Assembly: GCA_017591395.1 (NCBI GenBank)
Contig: WEDG01001492.1
Location: forward strand, 186,001 to 250,000
DNA length: 64,000 bases
Source of the DNA: Schistocephalus solidus
Taxonomy: Eukaryota; Platyhelminthes; Cestoda; Diphyllobothriidea; Diphyllobothriidae
Reading direction: 5' to 3'
Positions 51,101 to 62,200 of this stretch are shown one piece after another. Positions within the stretch are counted from its first letter, which is position 1. Every line of letters begins with the position of its first letter. The notes under the pieces were generated by a model that saw only the letters and a program-made list of their open reading frames with translations, was not told the DNA's origin and did no database searches. Made by a program: the position numbers and the translations under genes.

Positions 51101-53209
51101 GGTAGTAGCAGCTCATAATAATTAAAAAAATTGTTCCTGTGCTCAACCAGCCTTCTTCGATCACAGTACCTGTGGAGATAAATTATGTTAGTTCTTTCTA
51201 ACTTAAGTTTGTTGTTTACACTGTGTGTCGTTCCCACTTCCGCATCAGCCCGGCTCGGACAGTGGGTTGACTGTGGGGGTGGGGGGGAGAGCGAGGTCGA
51301 CAGCTCAGCGCATGTTCCTCACTATAAACAATCTGACGCGCTTGAAACTATCACCGTGCGCTAAAAGCCGTGGCTTGGAAGGTTGCCAACTGACGGGATA
51401 ATTCGGACCGCGTGGTCAGCCTAATGTGTGTTTTGTGTGGAGTGGCTGACTGGCGGACTGAGAGTCTGGCTACAATGGCTCCTTCTTAATGTGGCCTTTA
51501 TGGCACTCCCACTCAGTGGGATCCAAGCCAGGTGTGATGGTACGCCCAGGGCGGCTCCGGCCGCGCCAGCCACCTACGTCCTCTCCCGCCTCCGGTCTTC
51601 TTGACTCTGTCATGACACCGGGTTCAGGTGGGGTATGAGGAGAGAGTGCGGTAGCTGCAGCGCAAGGCTACTATCACTTAAAACTAATTCACGTGCAAGT
51701 CAACGTCCCTGCACCACCCTTCCGTAGAGCATACGGTGGACATCGTCGAAATCGACCGTCGAACAATCGTGTCGTTCCTCGTGCGTCCTTGTCCGGCTTT
51801 ACATCATTAAAGCAAGCTCGGTACACACGAGCTTCCTTTGCGAAACCGTATTGGTGGGATGCCACAACTTCGCAATAAGTCATGTGTGCCCTTCTGTTAG
51901 TCCTATAAATGACCTTGCGGCTTACGGGGGTCAAACGGGGAGTTTATCAGTTGGCGTAATTAGAAACTCTCGAATATCCGTTGATGAACACTCACCGATC
52001 GCTAACGGAACTCACTCCTCCCGTTCTGCCTTGGGGCTCACACTCGAGCCCCGCCAGCAGCCGCACAGCGGCTAATGTCAACGGCCGATGAACATCGCTC
52101 TCGGACATGTATGCATAAACTAATTGTTGACGTTAAAATATTTCGTGTCGCAATAGCAAAGGAAATGCAAAAAAACACACGCTGCTTCTTTTTTAAAACA
52201 CTTCGGCTTCTTCTTTTCCTTAAATTCCTAAATTAAAAAGTAAATGGCAGTTCAAGGTAAAAAAACATCAAATGAAAACCAAATTTCATGAGTAAGCTTT
52301 TGATATCCGTTGGAAAATAATCCATGGTTCTTCAATATCACTCTTCTTCCTGAAGTTAGAATCTGGTAAAATATACCATCTCGTCAAGGAAAACAGTACT
52401 GAAGGATCAAATTCTTTTTCTTCTTCTTCTTCAAAATTCCATGGTACCCGGCGCTCGCATGTACCCTGCTTTCTTCGACTTAGTCCTTCTCCAGAAACCA
52501 GCGTTCCGGTCGGGCATTTAGTCATTGACAGGGTGTTTATCTTCGTCAACTTTACCTGCGGCAAGGCTAAAAACTGAGAGAAAACTCACTGCGGCAGCTT
52601 TAGGCTTCTCCAAGCGCTTTAAAGCACAGACTACAGGTGCGAAACGCAGGCGGACAGGAGTGGTGCTGGAGAATGTGGCCTTGATGGGTACCGATTGGCC
52701 GCTATGCAGCTGGCCGGTGACGGGCTCGAAGCGCAGCTGAGGATGATTTTGCGGCCACTCGAACTGGAAGGAGGGAAGACCTTCCTGGGAACAAGCAGCA
52801 TCTTCGTCAGAATTCTCCTCAGTTCCACTCTCAGAGGACACTCCTGAATCCTCGACTTCGGGCACCTCCCGAGTGTAGGTGAGAAAGAATTTATGGGTCA
52901 GCGTCTCGCCCAAGGCACAATCACCGAAGTCCAAGTGATTGTCTAAAAGTTCTGCAAAAGAGATAGCCTTCTATAGAGGATCAAAGCTATGCCGGCCTTA
53001 TTTCTAGTATTGTGATTTGTTCTGGAATTTACTCTGAATCATAATATAAACCCACTAGTTAGGCACCATACCACAGCGAAGAAAGCGTTCAAACACATGG
53101 CGTGCCCTCTTTGCTCACGAACGCAGATACTTTTTTCACCTGATTCTGAATATCGGAATAACTAGATGGGCCGGCTTGGGGACCCTCAATTCGACAGACT
53201 ACGTCGAAA

Positions 53210-53244
<35 letters not shown>

Positions 53245-56200
53245 GAAGAAGAAGAAGAAGAAGAAGAAGAGTGAAGTCTCCAAAATCTAAGGAAATTTGG
53301 TGAATTAACGAGACTGGGAAACAGCCTATTCAAAATACTGGTGTTCCATGACGCTCGCAGACTGCATAAGGACACTACTTTTATGGTTTTTCAAGGCCTT
53401 TCAGGGTCATATTTTATTCTGACCAATCGCGCAAACATGCGGACCAGCGAAGTGGTGGCTGTGTCCAACTAAATTTGTGCCTTTGGGCCCTTTGATAACC
53501 AAACGCAACGTCAAATACTTCCTTAACGTGACAGCAGAACGTTAATGAAATGCAACATCCGTTGACGTCGTCTCACCGTACACCCCAATTCCACAAGAAC
53601 GAGTGTTTAAAAATAGAACAGTTCGGTGTCAACGAAAACTACATTAACGTTCAGCACATTGAGTGGAGCAGGGGCCGATGGGCAACAAGGCAGTTTCAGG
53701 GATGGCCTCTCGACTGTCAAACTTCTAGATACTGGTGTGACCCATAGACCCAAAAGCCAATTGTCTCAAGGGAGCAGTGAAGGAGAGTGGAGCTCTAAGG
53801 GTGGCATGCTAAACTGTGTGTCCGTGGGAAGATTAAGAAGTGGGGGTATCGTCGTGTGTCAGATTTAACGTAAGGGAGACCTCTGCTTCTATGCCTGTAC
53901 GTAATACGCTTTAATTTCTAGATTATATTACGGTTCTTACTGAAATAGCAAGCTTAATTTTTTTGACCAGGAGCGCGTTAATAAGTAATTTGTCAGCCGC
54001 TAAGTCCTCCCTTCTGCTGTAATGCACTACCAAGTCATGTGCTACTGATATTAATTTACAATCATTAGTTTTTACTTGCTCCGGCTCACATCCTTCTTAT
54101 AACAAAACCCAAACTACAGTAAAGACGTCAATTGATTGCTCGATCAATGTCCTCAAAAAGAGGGCAATTATCTAGTTAGATTTTGGTGTGGATGTATTTT
54201 ATGCAGCAGTATTTCCTTACGCAGTCCTTGACTCTAAATAACGCTAAGTTCTTCAGTGCAATGAATATGACGGTGACATAGCAGTATTCGCGAATTAGAA
54301 GCTGACAAACAACGTTAAAACTCGGCTCTACTAAAGCCTGGGTTTGGACTGTCATGGCTACTTATTAATGAAGCTCTTAAGACAACCAGACAATTCTAAA
54401 TTTGAGAAACCCTTCTGAAGACTGGTTTCTGCGTTTAGAAACGAGCACATTCAGGATAGGTGCCAAGGGAAGCTTCCTATCAATTCAGCGCATACGCCTC
54501 ATTTATAATCCCTGTCCACTCGATAAGAACATGTCACTGTCGTGGGTGAGAGAGAGGGGATGCGCCCGAGGCCAACCCGGTTCAGACACTGTGCTTAGCT
54601 TCCCCGTGACTGGAAACCAAACCACGAAACGTTAATAATTGTTGCCTGGACGGCATAGGAACTGCCGGGACAGTCTAGTCCTCTTTTGGATGGAATGTCA
54701 AGTCGCAATAATTTCTACTCAATATGGCGTCCATGCCAATGGCATTTTCAGATGCAGCGGAACCTCGGGTGCCGAGCAGCCTCATTTATGGGGCATTTCA
54801 CGTAACGAGCGAGCCGCTCACAGAAGCTTTGTGTCGATTGACGAGCTTCCGCTCAGGTAACGAGAAGACCACCTGGCGATTCCTAGCGTTCCCGCTGGTT
54901 CTCGCAAATTCTCAGGCGCTTCAGACAACAGTTTTTTAGTTTAATCGCATAGGATAAGCATCTCTCTGCATTTATTTGTGCTTTTTATTTGAGTTCTTTT
55001 GTGGTTTTGTTACTACAAATTGTAACAACGATATCGCCAAAGGAGAGAGAGCCCGCCTGACCCATAAGTAGATTCTCCTTCCACGCGATAACCCCCCTCA
55101 ACTCCCCATCGTCTCCCTCAAGCCAGCAACGACTCTGCATAAGGTAATGAAAAAGCAAAAAATTAGAATACTTACATGTATTATAATTACAATATACAAT
55201 TTTATATTTATGTTGTTCGGTGGTGGAACGAATTAAGTGTATTTCCATTCTTTCAACAGGGGGAATTCGTTTCGCAAGACGAGCGTTTGACATGACGAGC
55301 TAGGTGCCGGAACGGAGTAAATTCGTTAACTGGGGTACATAAAAGTCCAGCAGTCGTCTTTGAGGTTAGATTACTGCGTGGCAGGAGCTATCCCGTGCAT
55401 GGCACTCCTAAAGGTGCTGCTTTTATTTTCCAGCCATTGCACCCCTGCTAATCTCCGGGTGTCTTGGTTTACTCTAGCTAGGAAAACTTTGTGGAGTTTA
55501 AAAGGGGGTGTGCTAGATAGAATATCAACCTGCCCCGCTATAGACCAACTCACGCGCAATTCACCTCTGCGACCCCGCAGGAATAGTCGGCGACCTCAGA
55601 GATTACGAGTGTTGCGCTGTCATTCGCGCATCGTGTGGAGTGGAAAACTGAGGTTGGGATTGCTTATATAGACCCTCCGGCAGGACATGGTAACAGGAAC
55701 TGCACGTATACAGATGGCTTTTGGGCTAACTACCAGGGAAATTAATGCAAGGGTTAATAGTTGGATTGGAGTTATGATTAGCTACGCGCAAGTTTTGGGC
55801 TAGTGTTATTGTCAAAGCTAGGAAACGGTGAAATTTCCCCTCCAGGAATTTGGCACAAGAGCAGCTGTATTACGTGAACAGGACGTTCGCATTCCTGTTT
55901 ATTTTTTTGAGGAGCCATACGAGCAATTCCAACCAAAATTTATCTTAGATAACTTTGGCATGGAACGTCTGATGCAAGGACTTAGTAACCATAATTAATT
56001 TATCATAGGCTAGTAAGCAAACTTACCATCAACTGCGGCCACGTCAAGCTCCTTTAACCAGGATTGCCCCAGTGGTTTCGGAAGTGTCGTCTCCAGCGAG
56101 AAGGGACAATCCTTTGGTGGTTGAGCAGCCGAACTCGTGATGGCAGATTGAATGGCTTCAGCTCGAGCACGTTCAAGTCGAGGCATGCCGGTTAACTGGA

Positions 56201-59200
56201 CGCCTGTTTTCTCCTCCCGTGTCTCACCGATGAGCTCAATGACTGTGGTGTCATAGGCATTATTTAGAACAGTGACCTGGAGTCTAGCCGCGAAACGGGC
56301 ATCGGCGGCGGTCGGTCGGAAACGAGCATAGAGCTGCAGGGTCTCCCGTGGACGCACTTGAAATGAACCCGTATATGGCCTTCCCGAGAGGTCCGCCCAA
56401 ACCCTCATTTCCTGGTGATCTGTTAGGGAATAAAATCGGTGCCCATGCAGCCATGAAGTTTATTTCAATAATTTAGCCCTGAACCGTTAATGAAAGGGCT
56501 TCGGGTTGTTTGCAGAAAAAAATCTGTTTTCCTAAATAATCAAAAAAGGCTAAATTGTATTCAGTTAAATCATATTCAGATTTTACATTTAAGGAAATTA
56601 CTTACCTCTCCAGGGCTCCTCGTAGTGGTCAACGTCCTTTCTAGTGTCACAGAGATAGATAACTTTCTCACGTTCATCTTCGGGACATTCAATGCTGAAG
56701 GCCCCACAAGAGTCTATGAGGTTGATGTTTACCTATGAGGTGAACCAAAAGAAAAGTATAGCGTTCATGCTCTAGTTGTTGTCTATTTGGGAAAGTTCAG
56801 GCAGGGCTAGAGCTAGTCGGCCAAGAATATATTTAACGTCCTCACCAAAGGGGGATCCCATTTTCTTCCCGGACCTTAAGCGTAAAAACATGAACAGCCA
56901 GTATGTCGTAACTTCAAACATTCTGGAGTAGACATGCTTGAGTTAAAATTAAACACACGCGTTGCAGATAGTAGAACCGAAAAGTTGTATCACATTCATT
57001 GCATCTCAAAGGATTTATTCATCCTCCTCACCCTCTGGTTTTCCTTTTGGGTGAGAGGATTTGTTATGATGTACTTGCCAAGCTTCAATGGTTATGCATG
57101 GAAAATTTTATTAATCGAGTGGGACGATGAACGGATTAACAATGTCCCGACGGGCTGATATTAACCAAATCCATTAGCAACACAATAACTCCCCGGAAAT
57201 GGGTGAGCTGGACGGGTAAGCAGTACTTGCATAGTTGCCGAAACAGAACACGGTAATAGGAACGTCCCATCCACGTAATAAAGTTTGCCGTGCATACAAT
57301 TACAGGAAGGCTAAATATTCTCATGTCCTCACCCTAAGACCAGCCCTAACAAGCCTAAACCTGAACCCTAATCTTAACACTAAATTTGACCCTAACTTAT
57401 CTTGATGTTAAACTTAACTCTACCCATAAACCCAACCCTAAAATTAGTTGTTACGCTAACCCTAACCCTATTTTCCCTTGAACTTGGCGCACAGGCACCT
57501 GTATTGCGAGTGCTTCCTGTTCTCATGTCCTGTTTCGGGGGCCACATAAGTTAGCCTTACCGCTTGAATTAGTCCGAGTGGCATATCTGCACCCTATATC
57601 TCTATGCCTGTCTTTTCATCTTTGACATTGGGTCCAACGACGACTTAGTCTCCTCCACTCTTTACTTTTGTTCCCTACATCACCATGCCATTTTTGGGTG
57701 CGCAGAAGCCGTAATTCTCGCCTTGAGTTTTAGGACACAGGTGACACAGAAATAAAGGTGGGAATTAGATTCATCCAATTCAACCAAAGTAGATTGTTTG
57801 ATATCAAGGCAGCAACTGATTACCATACTGACAAAATTCCCATCATTGAGAAAAACGATTTCACGCTTGACGATTTCTTTGGCCCGTATGCGTGGAAAGA
57901 CGCATGTTAATTCTCCACGAAGGTTTCGCAAACTGGGGCGAAGAATGCTGATACGAGGCAGATGACCCTGACCGCACAGTTCAAAGACGAGAGTTTTCTG
58001 CGCGTCCGTGTGTTCCAGTCCTGCAACACTCGATACATCAGTCTGCTGTGAGGGGTTCCCCAAATCAACGGCGGCCTCAAAAAGACCCGAATAAACCTGA
58101 AGCGTGTAGAAGGTTATGCCAGTCACTGAAGGTTTACGAGAATTGCAAATTATCTCAGCGAAGTGAGTTTCTACCTATGAGAGTCCATTAGATAGCTTAC
58201 ATAGGAGATCGCATAAATACCATCAGAGACAAAGCCGTGAAAATCGAGCCAAAGGTCGTTTGCTTAACTTGGAAATATGGTAATATGACTGGGGTGAAAT
58301 CACGTTCGTCACCGCTCGGTCGTCAATGTTCTTGCACTTCATTTATCAAAGTCTTCAGACAACTGCTAGCCCAAGGAGAGGAAGCTCAGACAAGTAAAGT
58401 CACTGTGTCATACTGTTGTGACAGCGCGCTGCGGGATAAGCGTCTTCCTCTGTCAGAACGGCTTACATAGGCTTTTAGAATTTCCAAGTCTTTTCGAACG
58501 ACTAACAGTGAGAAGCCATACGCTTTTCGTTTAAATCTACTTTTTGCGCGCCGGTATTGTGAGGGTTTTTGTTTTTCCGTCTCTTGTTCAAAGTCAGTTG
58601 GGAGTGACACCTATCGGTGGGTCCTAATTGCAATTCAAATAGACAGCCATAAATTCTCAGTTTCAGAGTGAAAAATAAATGCCCGTGCCTGTACTTCAGT
58701 CAGAATAGATCAGAGTAAGAATTGTTGTATTTCAAATGGCAGGTTTTCTGACCCTTGCAGGGACATTAGTGGTCTCAAAGGCTACTGACTTTGACAATTG
58801 TCGTGCTTGCCAGCATCCATATCACCCCAAGGTACCATAGCGAACGCACTCCTTTGTGTCGGGAACGCAGGTTTGTGCGTCACATAAGGCATAGCAGGAT
58901 TACTCTAAACCAAGCTGTGCATTTGACCTATAAAGTAAACTTCCAAAATATGTCTAGAACCGGATATTTGCTGAAATATTATCAGCAAGCCAAGGCAGAT
59001 CTATGGATCTCATTGTAGCCCGCCTTTGGTGGAAGTCTCGTTGGTAATTACTACTCTCCCCTCGGTGCAGGGATTGCTCACAGCAGGGTATGTGAACAGG
59101 GACTGCCCGTAGTACCGGTGACAATAAGGACAATAAGGGCTCGGTTTAAGTTAAGTTTACGTTAAGGTTACCATTGGAGTTACGGGGGCGGTTTGGCTTA

Positions 59201-62200
59201 TTATTAGACACAAAATAGTTACTTGTCCGGAAACTGAGCCAATACCACCTATATCACTCCCAGTGGTGTTCTAATTACTGCGTCCAGTCCAGCATATAAG
59301 CAATTATACTCGAAAATTTCCTTTAGGGAATGTAGATAATAAGTTCCCTATCGTAAAAATATTTATTGGAATTGCCCCCAAACATCTTCAATTACACCCT
59401 TCTAATCGTTGGAGTTATGGGGGTTGTTGGTACATCAAAAAAGTTACTTTTTATTTGCTGCGCATACACCTGACGATGAGTTGGGGAAATAGTCTTAAAA
59501 ATACTAAAAGTAATTTTCTGACTCTAAGGAACTCGCCTGTATCGATGGGGGGCAGAAGATAACGCTGACGTAGACGGAACCACATGGCGGAATAAGTGAC
59601 CTTGAAGGTTCCACCTCGAAGGCTCCAGCTTGTCCTTTGCCCCAGACGCTACGCCTCTCGCTTCTGCTTCCTCCTGTGATCCCCGACCGGCTGGTGGTGC
59701 TGCCGCGTACTGTAGACGGATTGTGTGATCTAACCCCACTGCCACTGACCCCACTGCCACTGACCCCACTGCCACTGACCCCACTGCCACTTTCACCCAC
59801 GCCGGCCTTCACCGAGAAGTGGACGTCAACCGGCACCTTCGAGGGGTTGGTCAACCGGAAGCGTGCTTGGCAGCGTGTGCCAACCAGTGTGTCAGCGAAA
59901 AGGAACCTGTTTTCCTCCACAATGAATGTGCCCTCAAGATTCTGCAAAAAAATTTTACTTTTCATTAGTAAACGGATGATGTCGGAGACCAGAAATGTCA
60001 TGCCGTATGATTTTTTTGGTAAAAACTCCTATTTTTCCTATCATAGGCTTAACTGGGTTGGTTTTCTGTTCTGAATAAATGCAGAGTGTACGATCGGCAT
60101 CCCATTCGGCCTCATAATACTATCCTCAAAGCTTCTATCCTTTTCCTCATCACACAAGTCCGCTTATGGCGTGTCAGCTTTGGAAATCTTCAGATTTCGG
60201 GAAATTCCCTCGCAGGCAGGCAGATATTTAGGAAAAAAGACACGTTCAACTGGCATTCCGCTTTGACGTGTTTTGAACGGAACTGCTCTATTTTTAAAAT
60301 GAAGAAAAGCATTCAAGCGCCAGACAGAGACAGTGACCGACTTCATGAAATGCGTTTTCGATAAGGAATGCTTACGTGGGAGGGGTTTTCACAAGGATTA
60401 TATTGCAGCATAATCGCAAAATATTTCAGGCACGTCGGGTTGTCAGTTTTTGATTACATTTTTTCGATCACACGCAAAAGCCGCATTAGGGAAAAAGCAA
60501 GTGAATTATTCCATCTATTTTTGATGTTAAAAGACGACTTGGCGAGCATATGCGTTGCTTTCGATAACTTATCTTTCAGACCAGTACAGTTATAGGGAAA
60601 CGCTGGAACGTAGTAGAAATTTAAAACATGATGTCCTTATAGCTCCTGGAAAACACGCGTGAAAAGCTCTTTTGCACTCCTTTCTTAGCTAAATACGCTC
60701 ATTCGAAGGACGGGTATATTCAGGATTTCAAAAAGTTTCTCGATCCCCAAATAACTTTGAGCTGAGGATTTACAATCTCTAAGATAGATGCTTTCTGTAC
60801 AAGGGAAATCGTTCATTTCCCTATCTCTTTGATAAAATACTAAAAAGTACTCAAAACTTTTGAAAGGGATGTGGATGACGTTGCATACGTCATAAGCAGC
60901 ATTACTAGACGGACAGAAATACAACTCTATTTAGTTCAGAAGTTCACATGAACCGAATACCTCGCAGCTGCACCATGCAACAGCACAAAATCGGCCTTGT
61001 GGTCATATCTATGGCCGGTGCATGGTAAATCAACCTGTGCTTATCTAGGGTTATGGTAGTTCGGCCTTTGCGAACGACGACGTCCACTGTGCACTCCACG
61101 GAGTGGATGCAGCAACGCTGACTTGCTCGTGAACTACTTTTTCGTAAGTTGGACTTGCGAATGTGGATGACGTTGGATGTGGATGACGTTGCATACGTCA
61201 TAAGCAGCATTACTAGACGGACAGATATGAGGTAATTTGAATGGAAATTCCACAGGCTTAAGAGGTCTCACAAATACAAACTCTTAGTATCAAAGTATAC
61301 CCTTCATTCAGTAGAAAATTTGAAGAAGTCGATCTCTCCACCAAATTTATACAAGAAAGAAGATTTTCATGCATGTTTTCTGTACACTATATTTTAATTT
61401 ATAAGGGCATTCAAAGTCGGTATTCTTGCAGGATTTAAATTTATTAGGGCTAAGTATACCCTCAAAATCGAAAACATATTTCAGAATTCCAGTTAACATT
61501 TCATTCGATCGGCCAATGACGGAATATAGTATTCCAAGATGTTTGGACTGGTTCAGCTGATTTTCTCGTCACGTTAAACAAAAGGGGTTTCTGAGTTATT
61601 TATCATCTCATAAACGCATGAGAATTACTCTATTCACAACTTTTGACGGCCGGAATGCCATTCTCGACCTCAGTTTTAATGCACTTTATCTCATTTCCTT
61701 GCAAAAGTATGGAGTGCTGTATCTTAGGCGTCCGCTTATGATAAAGAGCTTAAGGACAGAAGAATACAGAAAAGATCGCCACTCCAGTCAGCCACCTCTC
61801 TTGATGCTGGCTACCAAAGTGGAGTTCGGGTACCCGTTACTTCTAAACCCCTGCTTTAAAGAAATTTCATATACACTACCAACATTAGAAGCAGACGCAA
61901 TCAGCTTACCTCGGTGTCTTTTATTGCTTGCAACATCTCGTAATTTTTACAGATTCGGTGTTCTTCGAAAATATCAGCTATGTCATCGACATTGATGTAA
62001 GGAACACAGGCCTCCGCCAGTAGTACATAGGACAGTCCTAAGGGACCTTCACTCGCATCCCTGTCCGAGATGTCCAGACAGAGTTCCTTAAAGAATAAAA
62101 TATGGACTAAGCTGCAATAAAATTTATTATAAATAATTGTTACCTTTCTGGAGCTTTCAAATAGCTTTCGAAGCTTTCACATACTCTTGAACGTAAGCTG

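Larger units (their letters stand above)
47734..52589 (-). other. HYDIN intron, 4.9 kb
   Basis: From 47734 to 51233 nothing is recognised except a SINE-body scrap at 48803-48840. Repeat C2 and an R2 copy follow. An acidic open frame at 52555-52286 (minus) abuts window exon 9 but is not needed for the splice model. Confidence 0.6.
52952..56026 (-). other. HYDIN intron, 3.1 kb
   Basis: It contains the AAT/AAG microsatellite and TIR element B6. A minus-strand ORF at 55293-54985 was considered and is not required, because exon 8 joins exon 9 in frame. Confidence 0.65.

Noticed and set aside
52286..52555. Minus-strand acidic ORF beginning after a possible 34-bp intron next to HYDIN window exon 9 (VKLTKINTL..., WNFEEEEEKEFD)
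   Set aside because: Exon 9 already joins 47733 in phase 0 with about the length expected for HYDIN, the ORF lacks an ASH motif or an in-phase strong donor, and its acidic run comes from a TTC microsatellite.
54985..55293. Minus-strand ORF ending ...SLSFGDIVVTICSNKTT
   Set aside because: It looked faintly HYDIN-like (FGD), but exons 8 and 9 join in frame across it and it has no matching splice phases.
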